The translations under genes were made by a program, and so were the position numbers. This document shows positions 18,201-26,838 of a stretch of DNA of 49,682 bases, piece by piece. Position 1 is the stretch's first letter; every line of letters starts with the position of its first letter. Source of the DNA: Treponema sp. UBA4377 (GTDB lineage Bacteria; Spirochaetota; Spirochaetia; Treponematales; Treponemataceae); assembly GCA_002391235.1 (NCBI GenBank), contig DGRX01000009.1:1-49682 (forward strand). Direction: 5' to 3'. The notes below the pieces were generated by a model, which worked only from the letters and a program-made list of their open reading frames with translations, was not told the DNA's origin and made no database searches.

Positions 18201-18812
18201 TTTTTTTTCCTTGTTTATTGAGCTGGCGATTGACGCGTTTTTGTTGGCCGCGTCGGCAAAGAGCTTGGCGCAATCTTCGATTTTTGCCGGGTCGGAAATC
18301 CATTGAACCGCGGGATGCCATCTATTCTCCATAATGAAATCAAAAGCCAAATCGTTTATTTGCGAGGGATTCGCTCCTGGCGTAAAGTCCGGGCGGATTC
18401 CGTAAAGTGGAGCCGCCTGCCGCAAAATGCTCGCGCTGTAAGAGTCTAGAGTTTGAATCCTGGCTTTTGAAAAATTGTCGATGGCGTCTTGGGCCTTTTT
18501 CTTTGCCTCTGGGTCTTTTGTCCGTTCCGTAAAAAGCTTGAGCGTTAGGTAAATGCGCTGGTACATTTCGGCGGCGGCTTTTTTTGTAAAGGTTAGCGTA
18601 AGGATTCTTTCAACGCTTGGATTCTTGATTTTGTGTCCGTCCTTGTCCTTAAGGTCTGCCGTAATCAAATAGACAAAGCGGCTTGCAAGCGTTTGGGTTT
18701 TTCCGCTTCCCGCGCCTGCCGAGACGATTGTGTTTTGCAAGGAGCGAATGACTTCCTTTTGGTCCGCGTCTGGCGCCGTGTTTAATGTCGAACTGAATTC
18801 TGTGTAATCCAT
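15258..18812 (-). CDS. addA: AddA/RecB-like helicase-nuclease
   Basis: 1184 residues, UvrD-type superfamily 1 helicase fused to a PD-(D/E)XK nuclease, acting with AddB to process double-strand breaks for recombination. Motifs in order: Walker A SAGAGSGKTQTLASRF near residue 33, TFTKKAAAEM, Walker B MIDEFQDNN near 415, GDEKQSIYRFRGAD, MTIHKSKGLQFKYVF near 800, YVALTRAKEELFIVG. C-terminal nuclease: IIRGTMDAVF, VLDYKTD and QLACYKK near 1110-1145. The start has TAGGAGAAG 7 nt upstream and lies 12 nt after addB, so the pair is an operon. Assignment to AddA rather than RecB rests on the AddB-like neighbour. Confidence 0.9.
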   Translation of the reverse strand: MDYTEFSSTLNTAPDADQKEVIRSLQNTIVSAGAGSGKTQTLASRFVYLITADLKDKDGHKIKNPSVERILTLTFTKKAAAEMYQRIYLTLKLFTERTKDPEAKKKAQDAIDNFSKARIQTLDSYSASILRQAAPLYGIRPDFTPGANPSQINDLAFDFIMENRWHPAVQWISDPAKIEDCAKLFADAANKNASIASSINKEKKCAVFANSLAAQKKFAQDQWNQKQPFLTIEKAIQDASQYVPYERLNKNPPKWIVSIAEAYDFWNQENTQKARASFRAIANQKNLYEGLDKINALLNSNDFILVKKAIDRFYISSVRDENIKSALINKLFKKDGDGTGIAIDFYSILNFLSDLKRLEELHPLLDEFTDKAIEYKRKSGELTFKDTNDLALLALKEQESIRKQERDSYDFIMIDEFQDNNAPNRDLLLLISKDDKGNTMENRLFFVGDEKQSIYRFRGADVSVFNSLEESIKPCVKLPMRINYRSSNILLDEFNQFFGGFFPNDKDEPTVKEECAKLFKNADVEAFEAKYDQNARAVFPTAKTADKSAGPRMHICSYPSESQDLDLYIEDKNAKALFIAKKILELHNEKGVAFKDIALLTRSRGNYSSIARIFTLNKVPFALDQQANILTQATTNDFYSALRLCVYPADINAFASFLNSPFAGMTLNATEKILSLFPSKAFDPEINVQSVLTKEEAKRYAAAEIFYKEMSDFSLSNPITNSIDRLWQKEGYKFSLNANEELYDLLYELARKADMDAKDLSWFVDQLAIESAASYGERSEIDLKEIDYPVESSDSVNIMTIHKSKGLQFKYVFVWGLSDKHENNSSDNSKIFQSDRFGAVVAAGNKKENFFVLMAAEEEKKKEDAEKRRLAYVALTRAKEELFIVGNEPPQKQSSRPITGIIQFYQNNGFYDAPFDVINIEPYPRGSERPDTSQKRLSPKDINAIYGAAKEIPAAPAKNIWTSPSALEGGSDSATQSASLAYPEINSFVNASALAKNDYGSLFHAFMEGWSRDYKNWTPEKINADEYFEWESKAQKLSLENRRILLKTFFKILDKFLGNKDNGAYEALKKGRTYRAEYEFKTKIKSFIIRGTMDAVFQNSDGTWTVLDYKTDLAEKPEIYYNQLACYKKTAAELFAGGEQDKVHCVLFYAESNRFVDISQEAQNALDNLSDEKIRNLIEKQRIL

Positions 18813-18824
18813 TTTGCGCTTCTC

Positions 18825-21671
18825 CTAAAAGGTTGTCCTGCAAAGGTTTTTGTAGTCGCAACTCGCGCAGTGCTGGTATCTTTTGACTTTGTCAAGCTTG
18901 AATGAAGCGCTTTGCAGGCTGTCGCTCATGACTTTCGCTTGGCGTTTGAGGCTTTGAATTGCCGGATCAAAATCTTCTCGCGCAACCGCTTTTTTTCCAT
19001 CTCCGATCACTTGCGTTTCGCAATATTTTTTTATCGAGACAAAGCTTGCCTTTTGCGCCCTGTCCTTTTGGGCGGGGTTGCTGTTTTCCCACAAATAAAC
19101 GTAGGCGGCCATTTGGTAGTCGTCCAGTTCCGCCGGCGAGCCGTCTGGATTGGGGCTTGCGTCTTTTAGGTTCAGGTTTCCGCCAGGGATCGAGCTGGAG
19201 CTGTTTTTGTAATCGATTATCGCGATTTCATTTTCGGGGGAGCGCAGGACTAAGTCCATTCTTCCCCTTAATGTTGGCGGAAGCGGCGCGTCGTGGCCTT
19301 GCCCCCATTCAACCTCTTCGATTTTCCAGCCGCCAAAAGCGTCTTTTTTGCAAAAGTTTTTCAGAAATTGCATCACGGCATTCGCGAAAAGCCTGTTTTG
19401 GCTTCTTAACGTTTCTTTTACAAGCGCGCTGTTCCTGTAGGAACGCGAGGCTTCGTAGGCGTCGCCGGCGTATTTTTCCAAAAGCGGCAGCAGCTCGTTT
19501 TTTTCGTAATCCTCGTCGCCGTCAAGAACAAGCTTTTGGCTTTCTTCGGAAAGGGTTGGAATTACGCCTCCTTTTTCTTTTAGGCCTTTAAAATACGTCT
19601 CCAATATTTTATGGTTGATGTTTCCTTGGTCGTATATTTCAAAGAGCTCAGTGTCCAAAGAAAATTCGTTCACTTGCAATAGGTCTTTGAAAATCCATTT
19701 GCGCGGGCAAGGAAAGAAGTCCTTTAATTCGCTTGGCGTTAAGCGAAGCTCGCCGTTTGTTTTTCTCTCTATCGCGGCGGACAGGAAGCCTTTTTTTTCT
19801 TGGTTGCTCTTTATTGAGTCCAGGCTTTCCGTGTCGCCGTTTGTTTGCAAGTATTTTTCAAACGAAGCTTTTTGCAAAGCCGTCAACGCTTGCGGCGCCT
19901 TTTCTTTGTTGGCCAAAAAATCTTTTTCGATTTTTATAAAGTCAATCTGGTCCAGTTCTGAAAGCGCTCCCGCTGGGTCTTGTCCGCTTGTCAGGGCGGA
20001 ATGCGGTATTGCAAAGCCGTCAAGGGCGTTTTGCGAACAAGAGAACGTGCAGTCGCTGTTTATGTCGTAGGAGCGGACATAGGCTTGGGAATGGTCGTCC
20101 TTTTTGTCGCCTAGCAGGAGCGCGCGTTCCTTGGGCGACAAAAATGGGAGCGGAATTTTTTCGACGGTGATTTTGTCTTGGCTCGCGTTGATCACAAACT
20201 GTTTTTTTACCGCGGCCATGGCGCTCACTCGGTAATCGTAGATCGAAACGCCGCGCTCCTTGCTTTGCTTTTGGTATTGGACGCTTTCAATTTCGTTTAA
20301 GAAGAAAGAGTAGTTGTCGGCTTTTCCTTTTATGAGTTCAGGAAATTTTTCTTCCAAGGCTATCAGTTGGTCCAGCAAGGCCACGCAACGGCTAAGAATT
20401 AGGTTCGCGCTTTCTTGAATTTCATTTTGCGGTTTTATAAACGCGCCTTCAAAGTTTTTCCATTCCTTTTTAATTTTCGCAAAGGAGTCCGCCTTGCTGA
20501 TTTTTTGCAACGCCGCTTTCAAGTTGGCGTAAAAGTCGCGGACTCTCAAATACTCTTTTGCGTTTTGGCTTTTTGGCGCGATTTCGTTCAAGTCGACAAG
20601 CCATGGATCGATGACTTTGCCGTCTTTGTCCTTGAATTGAACCAAGCATTTTGACTCTTTTCCTAGGCGGACGAGCGTTTCCAGTTCGTCGGGGTTTTTC
20701 CACGGAAAGTTTGAGTCAAGAAGGAGCGCGCGGACGCTTTGGTAAGAAAAACTGTTTGAGACGCAGTCTTGGATTTTTCTAAAGATTCTTCCCGCTCCGG
20801 TCAAGCCAAGCTTCACTCCAGACCTTGTCACAAAGGGAATTTGGTAAAGGCCCAGCTCCCTCTCGACATACGGCCTGTAATTTTCTATGTCCGGAACGCA
20901 AAGCGCCATGTCGTTCCAATCCGTTCCCGCCTCTTTTTCTTTTAGAATCCTTAGCGCGGTCATCCTAAGCTCAAGCCTTGCCGAAGTCCAATAATCCGCC
21001 TTGATTTCCTTGTCGGATTCCGGAATGCGCGTCAAGCGAACCTTTCCGCTCTTTTCCGCTTCTTCCAAAACCTCCTTGTATTCGTCAAAGTCGTCCAACA
21101 GTTCCGGAAAGAATAAAAAGTAAGTTTTTGCGTCGCAAGGCTCAAAGACGGCTTTTTGCCAGGAAGGCTCAAAAAGTTTTTTTTCGGCCAAGAATTTTGA
21201 GTATTCATTGTAAAGCAGCAAGTAGTCGCGGTTTTCTGGAGTGTCGCGTTCCCCCGCAAGCTTTCCGCCCTTAACGAATGGCGAGATTAAATCCTTCCAA
21301 CGGCCCAAAGATGGAAGAATGCTTGAAATCCAGTCCGTGAACGAAAGCGCGTTTTCCCTGTAATCGGAGTTGACCAAGCGCTCAAAAAGATTCGCTCCGT
21401 CCTTTATTTTTTGCAGCAAGTCGCGGGCAAAGAGTTTTCTTAGCAAAGACGGAATCGCTTCCAATCCTTCTTCTTGTATTTTTAGCGTTTGCCCTTTAAA
21501 ATCGTCCCAAGCCAAAAAGCGTTCGAGCGCGACGCTTTGCGGCCAACCGTCTTGTCCGTCCTTTCTTACGATAAAATCGGTCCAAGAGTTTGCGGCGATG
21601 TCGCTGTTGAATATGAATACTGAATTTTTGTCAAGGATGTTTTCTTTTAAGGTTTTTTCTATTACGTTCAC
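18825..21671 (-). CDS. addB: AddB-like PD-(D/E)XK nuclease with probable iron-sulfur cluster
   Basis: 948 residues counted from a GTG at 21671. The N-terminal two-thirds is a degenerate helicase-like region without an obvious Walker A. The C-terminal third carries LTPSELKDFFPCPRKWIF, then GRMDLVLRSP and IAIIDYKNSSSS (PD-(D/E)XK nuclease), then CASCDYKNLC at the extreme end. One Cys before the nuclease and C-x2-C-x5-C after it is the AddB/Cas4-type 4Fe-4S staple. I prefer the GTG because the extended -10 TGCTATAAT places the transcript start on its G; a TTG seven codons upstream (21692) would lie in the promoter. Paired with addA. Confidence 0.8.
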   Translation of the reverse strand: MNVIEKTLKENILDKNSVFIFNSDIAANSWTDFIVRKDGQDGWPQSVALERFLAWDDFKGQTLKIQEEGLEAIPSLLRKLFARDLLQKIKDGANLFERLVNSDYRENALSFTDWISSILPSLGRWKDLISPFVKGGKLAGERDTPENRDYLLLYNEYSKFLAEKKLFEPSWQKAVFEPCDAKTYFLFFPELLDDFDEYKEVLEEAEKSGKVRLTRIPESDKEIKADYWTSARLELRMTALRILKEKEAGTDWNDMALCVPDIENYRPYVERELGLYQIPFVTRSGVKLGLTGAGRIFRKIQDCVSNSFSYQSVRALLLDSNFPWKNPDELETLVRLGKESKCLVQFKDKDGKVIDPWLVDLNEIAPKSQNAKEYLRVRDFYANLKAALQKISKADSFAKIKKEWKNFEGAFIKPQNEIQESANLILSRCVALLDQLIALEEKFPELIKGKADNYSFFLNEIESVQYQKQSKERGVSIYDYRVSAMAAVKKQFVINASQDKITVEKIPLPFLSPKERALLLGDKKDDHSQAYVRSYDINSDCTFSCSQNALDGFAIPHSALTSGQDPAGALSELDQIDFIKIEKDFLANKEKAPQALTALQKASFEKYLQTNGDTESLDSIKSNQEKKGFLSAAIERKTNGELRLTPSELKDFFPCPRKWIFKDLLQVNEFSLDTELFEIYDQGNINHKILETYFKGLKEKGGVIPTLSEESQKLVLDGDEDYEKNELLPLLEKYAGDAYEASRSYRNSALVKETLRSQNRLFANAVMQFLKNFCKKDAFGGWKIEEVEWGQGHDAPLPPTLRGRMDLVLRSPENEIAIIDYKNSSSSIPGGNLNLKDASPNPDGSPAELDDYQMAAYVYLWENSNPAQKDRAQKASFVSIKKYCETQVIGDGKKAVAREDFDPAIQSLKRQAKVMSDSLQSASFKLDKVKRYQHCASCDYKNLCRTTF

Positions 21672-21677
21672 TCTTGC

Positions 21678-21706
21678 ATTATAGCATGACAATTGCGCTT
21701 TGTCAC
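21678..21706 (-). promoter_or_regulatory. addB promoter, leaderless GTG start
   Basis: Minus strand GTGACA (21706-21701), a 17-bp spacer ending in TGC, TATAAT (21683-21678). The expected start is 21671, the G of the GTG codon. The extended -10 (TGNTATAAT) makes this one of the strongest promoters in the window. It adjoins the divergent promoter of the EAL gene. Confidence 0.7.
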
Positions 21707-21735
21707 TTGCGGAATTCTAACAATTATGTTATTAT
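21707..21735 (+). promoter_or_regulatory. Promoter of EAL sensor gene
   Basis: TTGCGG (21707-21712), a 17-bp spacer, TATTAT (21730-21735). The expected start is near 21742, giving a 12-nt leader without a Shine-Dalgarno sequence. It starts one base after the -35 box of the divergent addB promoter, so the two may compete. Confidence 0.55.
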
Positions 21736-21753
21736 TATATCAAACGGCAAGCT

Positions 21754-24072
21754 ATGTTTTTTTTCAAAAAATATTCTAAAAAAAATGGAGTTTCTCTCAG
21801 CCGCCTTTCGATGCGCCGGCATTCAATAATAGTTTTTTCTATTATTACGCTTCTTTTGGTTTCGGTCTTTTGCTTTTTGATTTTGCGGACCACAGCAAGA
21901 AACATCAGAAACTTTTACAGGTCGTCCACTGAATACGCGGTAAGGTCTGGAGCGGAATATCTTGAGAACAGGCTTAAGGGCTACGAGGCGGACTTGGAGA
22001 GAATTTCCAAGATGCCGGTTTTTAACTTGCCGAACACCCGCGCGATTAACGGAGCGCTTGAAGGCGTTGAGGCTGTCGAGCAGCCGCCCTATGTCTTTGG
22101 ACTTTACTTTGCCGACATGAACGGCGACTTTTACACAAAGGACGGACGCAGGCTCAACTTTAAGAACGAGGAATTTTTTGACGCTTTTTATTCCGGCTCG
22201 TTAAAGGCCGGCATTTCGCGCGACACGCAAAGCCATTACATGAACAAGGCCGCCTTTACGGTTGCCAGGACAATTTACGGCGAAAGCGGAATGCGCGGAG
22301 TTCTTTTTTATGTCGTTGACTTAAAGGCAATAAAAGATCCTGTGTCCGCCTTGCCCTTTGCAAGAAATTCCACCGACTTTGTCATGAACGACTTGGGCGA
22401 ATTTTTGATAGAGCCCAAGTTTGAAAGCGTGATAAAGACAAAGCTTGGCGAGGAAGACTTGCTTTCGCAAAAAGAAAAGTCCGCTCTGTACGATTTTAGA
22501 AACGCGATTAAATACGAAGAGTCGGGCTCCGTGATTTTGGAATCCTATATCTTGGGAACGGAATACATTTCATTCGCCAAAGTCAAAAATTCCAAGTGGA
22601 CGATAGGCCTCGTGGAGACCGAGCGGCCGGCGTACATCAGCTATTTGAATTCCAGCGGAAGCCTTATAGCGCTTTTTGTCATCTTCGCTATTCTTGTGAT
22701 TTTCGCCTTTGGCTTTGTGACCCTTTCGGGCTCGCGCGGAAAGTCTTCGCACCGTTTGACCTTGCAGCAGGACAGCGACTTTGACGAGCTTACCGGATTG
22801 TGGACTGAGTCTCGCTTTGAGGAAGAGTGCGAGCGGCTGTTCGACAAGAATCCCGACAAAAACTACATGCTCTTTGGAATCGACATTCGCGGCTTTAGAA
22901 TCGTCCAGCAAACGGAAGGCGTCGCGGCGGCAAACGAGCAGATTATAATGCTGGCCAAGCGCTTGGGGCAAATCGCGATGCAGCAAAACGGAATCGCCGC
23001 GCGCGGCGCGATCGACCACTTGTACTTGATGTATCCGCTTAAGGAAAGGCAAAGCAAGCAAGACGCGCTAAAGGAATTCAACAGCTTCTTGTACAACGGA
23101 AATTATTTTCCGGGCCGCTCAGGCGAACGCATTCCGACAAAGACGGGAATCGTTTTTGCCGGAAAGGATTTTGAAAAGGACACCGTTCAAAGCTTGATCG
23201 GAAAGACAAGCTACGCCAAGCACATTATCCAAGACAACTTGCTTCAAAATTATTCGGTTTATGACGCCAGCATGGAAGCGCGAATCATCAAGGATAAAAA
23301 AATCGAGCGCTACATACCGATCGCCTTTTCGCACAAGGAATTTTACGTCGTCTACCAGCCCAAGGTTGATTTGACCAACGGAAAGGTCATCGGCGCCGAA
23401 GCCCTTGTGCGCTGGGAGTCGCCGGAGCTTGGCCTTTGCATGCCCGACGAGTTCATCACTTTGTTTGAAAGGAACGGCTACATCAACCGCCTTGACTTTT
23501 ACGTTTACCAGCAGGTCTTTGAATTCCTTGAAGAGCGCATAAAGGCCGGAAAGCCCAACGTTCCGATTTCCGTCAACATGTCCCGCTTCCACTTGGGCGA
23601 CGAAGGCTTTGTGAAAAAGTTCTGCGATTTGTTTGAACAATACGACATTCCAACAAACTTGATTGAGGTTGAGATTATCGAACGCTCCGTCGGCGTGGGC
23701 GACAACCGCTTGGTCGAAGTTGCAAGGCAATTGCACGAAAAGAATTTCCGCGTGGCCATCGACGACTTTGGAAGCGGCGAGTCTTCGCTCAACATTATCT
23801 CCGAGATTCCCGCCGACGTTCTTAAGCTGGACCAAAAGTTCATGCGCGTCGACAAAAACGGAAAGCTTCCCAGCGAAGACGAATACAAGATTGTCGCTAA
23901 GATTGTCGAGATGGCCAAGTCTCTTGGAAAGGAAACGATTTGCGAAGGCGTTGAAACCGAACAGCAAATCGCTTTCTTGCGTTCTGTCGACGTGAACTAT
24001 GTCCAGGGCTACTACTATTCAAGGCCTCTAAAAGAAGAGGACTTTATCGATTATTTGGAGAGGCACGTTTGA
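21754..24072 (+). CDS. Membrane sensor with degenerate GGDEF and active-looking EAL domain
   Basis: 772 residues. A helix at about 27-50, an extracytoplasmic dCACHE-like sensor (about 60-295), a second helix (about 302-325), a GGDEF-type domain (about 343-500) and an EAL domain (about 520-770). The GGDEF signature is lost (RGAIDHLYL at that position), so no cyclic-di-GMP synthesis is expected. The EAL domain keeps its metal and catalytic residues: EALVRW, SVNMSR, EIIERS, IDDFGSG, LKLDQKF, EGVETEQ and QGYYYSRPL. It is therefore probably a ligand-controlled cyclic-di-GMP phosphodiesterase in the inner membrane. No Shine-Dalgarno sequence precedes the ATG. The next gene overlaps its stop by 4 nt. 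Confidence 0.9.
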   Translation: MFFFKKYSKKNGVSLSRLSMRRHSIIVFSIITLLLVSVFCFLILRTTARNIRNFYRSSTEYAVRSGAEYLENRLKGYEADLERISKMPVFNLPNTRAINGALEGVEAVEQPPYVFGLYFADMNGDFYTKDGRRLNFKNEEFFDAFYSGSLKAGISRDTQSHYMNKAAFTVARTIYGESGMRGVLFYVVDLKAIKDPVSALPFARNSTDFVMNDLGEFLIEPKFESVIKTKLGEEDLLSQKEKSALYDFRNAIKYEESGSVILESYILGTEYISFAKVKNSKWTIGLVETERPAYISYLNSSGSLIALFVIFAILVIFAFGFVTLSGSRGKSSHRLTLQQDSDFDELTGLWTESRFEEECERLFDKNPDKNYMLFGIDIRGFRIVQQTEGVAAANEQIIMLAKRLGQIAMQQNGIAARGAIDHLYLMYPLKERQSKQDALKEFNSFLYNGNYFPGRSGERIPTKTGIVFAGKDFEKDTVQSLIGKTSYAKHIIQDNLLQNYSVYDASMEARIIKDKKIERYIPIAFSHKEFYVVYQPKVDLTNGKVIGAEALVRWESPELGLCMPDEFITLFERNGYINRLDFYVYQQVFEFLEERIKAGKPNVPISVNMSRFHLGDEGFVKKFCDLFEQYDIPTNLIEVEIIERSVGVGDNRLVEVARQLHEKNFRVAIDDFGSGESSLNIISEIPADVLKLDQKFMRVDKNGKLPSEDEYKIVAKIVEMAKSLGKETICEGVETEQQIAFLRSVDVNYVQGYYYSRPLKEEDFIDYLERHV

Positions 24073-25106
24073 AAAAACTTACCGCCGCAGTCGTAGGCGT
24101 CGGCCGCATTGGCTGGACCTTGGGCTTTGACAAAAAGCGCGAGCAGCCGGCAAGCCATGTGATGGCGCTAAAAAAAAATCGCAGGATAAAGCTGATCGCG
24201 GGCGTTGACTCAAATCCAAAGGCGCTCGCTTTGTTCCGCCAAAAAAATCCCTTGACGCGCGCCTATCAATCGGTTGACGAGCTTTATCAAAATCTCTCGC
24301 CCGACATTGTCGTCGTCGCGGTCAACGAAGACGCCCACTTAAGCGTCGCCCTTGACGTGATAAGCCGCGGCCCGCGCCTTTTGATTTTGGAAAAGCCGGT
24401 CGCGCTAAACTTAAAGGACGCTGCCAAGATTAAGGCCGCCGCGAAAAAACACGGCGTTCCGATTTTGGTAAACCACGAGCGCCGCTTTGCCTATGACTAC
24501 AGGGCAGCCGCGGCTTACATAGCGACAATCGGCCCGTTGCAATCGATTTCCGCCAAGCTTTTTTCTGGCATGAAGCTTTACGATCCGGACGCGGAAGAAA
24601 GCGGCGCTTACAGCCTCCTTCACGACGGAACGCATTTGGTTGACATCGTTTTGTTCTTGCTTGAAAGCCTTGGCGGCGGGGCGGATGGACGCTTGCCGTT
24701 AAAGAAGCCCATTGTGACGGGCGTCTACCGCGATCCAAAAAACAAAAAGATTGTCCGCGAGCTTTGCGCGCATTACTCAAGCAAGCTTTGCCCCGAACTT
24801 TCTTTTTTTATGTCGGGCCGCAGCCGCTTTTTTGGCTTTGAATTGGATATCGTTGGAACGGAAGGCCGCGTCTGCATCGGAAACGGCTACGCGAAATTTT
24901 ACAGGCGCTTTGAGTCGAACCTTTACACCGGCTTTTATTCATTAAGCCGCGACAAGAAAATCGTTCTTCCCAAAAAGACCGGCTACTTTGCGAATATGGT
25001 CCAGAATGCGGCGGACTTTTTGGACGGAAAAGCGCCCTTAATGTCCACGCTGCAAACTGGAATGAACGCCTTGGCGGTTTTGGAAGAAATTAAGGCCGCG
25101 CTATAA
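24069..25106 (+). CDS. Gfo/Idh/MocA-family oxidoreductase
   Basis: 345 residues, NAD(P)-dependent dehydrogenase fold. A Rossmann motif VVGVGRIGWTLG is near residue 8, LILEKPVALNL near 100 contains the EKP signature, and NHERRFAYDYRAA follows, as in this family. The substrate cannot be read from sequence. The start is a TTG overlapping the TGA of the EAL gene (TTGA), with GGAGAGG upstream, so translation is coupled. Its 3' end overlaps the convergent flavoprotein gene by 17 nt. Why a sugar-type oxidoreductase is coupled to a cyclic-di-GMP phosphodiesterase is not clear. Confidence 0.85.
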   Translation: MKKLTAAVVGVGRIGWTLGFDKKREQPASHVMALKKNRRIKLIAGVDSNPKALALFRQKNPLTRAYQSVDELYQNLSPDIVVVAVNEDAHLSVALDVISRGPRLLILEKPVALNLKDAAKIKAAAKKHGVPILVNHERRFAYDYRAAAAYIATIGPLQSISAKLFSGMKLYDPDAEESGAYSLLHDGTHLVDIVLFLLESLGGGADGRLPLKKPIVTGVYRDPKNKKIVRELCAHYSSKLCPELSFFMSGRSRFFGFELDIVGTEGRVCIGNGYAKFYRRFESNLYTGFYSLSRDKKIVLPKKTGYFANMVQNAADFLDGKAPLMSTLQTGMNALAVLEEIKAAL

Positions 25107-26823
25107 AATCGCAGGCGCTGTCAGCCGCGATCTTTCCAAAAATCTCAATGTCAGCAACGGCGTTTCCGCCAAGACGGTTGGCTCCGTGAACGCCGCCAGT
25201 GACTTCTCCCGCGGCAAAGAGGCCTGGAATCACTTGGCCGCTTTTGTTCAAAACGCGGGCGCTTGCGTCAATCTTAAGGCCGCCCATTGTATGGTGTATT
25301 GCGGGCGCGACTTCAACGGCGTAGTAGGGCGGCTTGTCCAGGGCTCGCGGCATTTCGTTTGCCTTGCGCCCAAAGGCCGCGTCCCCGCTTCCCGCTTTTT
25401 GCGCGGCGTTGTATTCGTCAAGAGTCGCCTTTAAGGCGTCCTCTGGAATTTTCAAGGCGGCCGCGATTTCCTTTACGTCCTTTCCTTCTGTCAAAAGGCC
25501 TTTCTTGGCGTAGCCTTCGATTGCCTTAAGGGATTCGCGCACTCCCTGGTCAAAGAAGAGCCAGGCGGTTTTTCCGCTTTGGTCCAAAACGTTTTTTGAC
25601 ATCACGTCGCGGGTCGCCATTTCGTTTCCAAAGCGCTTTCCTTCGCGGTTTATCATTATCGCTCCGTTTCCGCGGACGGCTTCTGTAATCATAAAGCCGT
25701 TTGAAGGAATTACCGTCGGGTGCGTCTGTATTTGCTCCATGTCAACGGTTTGCGCGTCAAACTGTTCAAGCCATGCAAAGGCGTCGCCGGTGGCTCCCTT
25801 GTGGTTTGTGGTGCCAAAGCCTTCGAGGTTTGGCTTGTACTGAACGACCATTTTTGGATTGGCTCCAAAGCCGCCGGTCGCGATGATCACGGCCTTGGCC
25901 TTGATTGAATATGTTTTGCCCTTGTAGTCAACCTTTACGCCGGCCGGCTTTCCGTCTTGGTTCAATACGTTTGTTACCTTGCTGTTAAGGCGCAAGTCGA
26001 TTCCAAGCGAGTCAAGGTTTTCCTTTAACACTTTCACCAAGTGCGTTCCAACCGGAGCGCCGCCTTGGGGCCTGTGGGTTCTCTTGTTTGAGCTGCCGGC
26101 CATCTTTCCAACGTCCGTCAAATCCGCTCCCAAAGAAATTAGCCAATCCACGATTGCGGCGGAATTGTTGACCATTGTTCTTACCAAAGACTTGTCGTTG
26201 ATTTCGCGGCCGCCCTTCATTGTGTCTTGGTAGTACTGCTCGTTTGAGTCTTGAATGCCAAGCTGCTTTTGAATGGCGGTTTCGCTGGCGTTAAGGCCGC
26301 CGGTGGCCGAGCTTGTGTTTCCGCCGACAACGCCCATTTTTTCCAGCAGAATGACTTTGGCGCCGCGCTTTGTCGCTTCGATAGCGGCCGTCATTCCGGC
26401 TCCGCCCGCTCCGACAATCGCGATGTCGCATTCAGTGTCTGAATAAGAAACTTGCTCTTGCTTTGCGCCAAGATACTTGCTCCAAGCGTCCCGCAAGGCG
26501 GCCGCGGTTCCGTCGGAAGTGATTGTCGCGCCTGAAACCGCGTCGAACTTTTCCAAGCTCTTGTTGGCTATCGCCTGTCCGATGATTTGTGTTTCGGCGG
26601 CTTTGGCAAAATCGCTTTCTGACTCTTTTACAATGCGGGCGGACTGGATTTGATTGTTCGCAACTTTGATTTCAACTTCAATCGGGCCGTTCCTGCCTTC
26701 GCCGCTTCCGCGGTAGGTTGACTTGCCGGAGTTCTCGATTGACTTGACTGAAACGGCGATCGCAAGCGCCGAGACGACAGCAAAGGCCGCCGACAGCGCG
26801 GCGATTTTTTTCTTAAAGTTCAT
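25090..26823 (-). CDS. Exported fumarate-reductase-like flavoprotein with FMN-binding domain
   Basis: 577 residues. An N-terminal signal anchor (FKKKIAALSAAFAVVSALAIA), then an FMN-bind domain at about 40-115 whose DAVSGATITS near residues 94-103 is the site ApbE would flavinylate on Thr. The fumarate reductase/succinate dehydrogenase-like FAD domain follows: CDIAIVGAGGAGMTAA near 132, GGNTSSATGG, ITEAVRGNGAIMINREGKRF, HHTMGGLKID and HGANRLGGNA. Such proteins reduce fumarate, urocanate or related acceptors outside the membrane; which one is unknown. AAGGAG precedes the ATG, 15 nt after pyrK-pyrD, so it is the last gene of the pyrimidine operon. Confidence 0.88.
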   Translation of the reverse strand: MNFKKKIAALSAAFAVVSALAIAVSVKSIENSGKSTYRGSGEGRNGPIEVEIKVANNQIQSARIVKESESDFAKAAETQIIGQAIANKSLEKFDAVSGATITSDGTAAALRDAWSKYLGAKQEQVSYSDTECDIAIVGAGGAGMTAAIEATKRGAKVILLEKMGVVGGNTSSATGGLNASETAIQKQLGIQDSNEQYYQDTMKGGREINDKSLVRTMVNNSAAIVDWLISLGADLTDVGKMAGSSNKRTHRPQGGAPVGTHLVKVLKENLDSLGIDLRLNSKVTNVLNQDGKPAGVKVDYKGKTYSIKAKAVIIATGGFGANPKMVVQYKPNLEGFGTTNHKGATGDAFAWLEQFDAQTVDMEQIQTHPTVIPSNGFMITEAVRGNGAIMINREGKRFGNEMATRDVMSKNVLDQSGKTAWLFFDQGVRESLKAIEGYAKKGLLTEGKDVKEIAAALKIPEDALKATLDEYNAAQKAGSGDAAFGRKANEMPRALDKPPYYAVEVAPAIHHTMGGLKIDASARVLNKSGQVIPGLFAAGEVTGGVHGANRLGGNAVADIEIFGKIAADSACDFIARP

Positions 26824-26838
26824 AAACGCTCCTTGGAT

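Noticed and set aside
23119..23967. 282-residue frame antisense to the EAL domain
   Set aside because: Shadow of a conserved EAL coding region; no start signal or recognisable domain.
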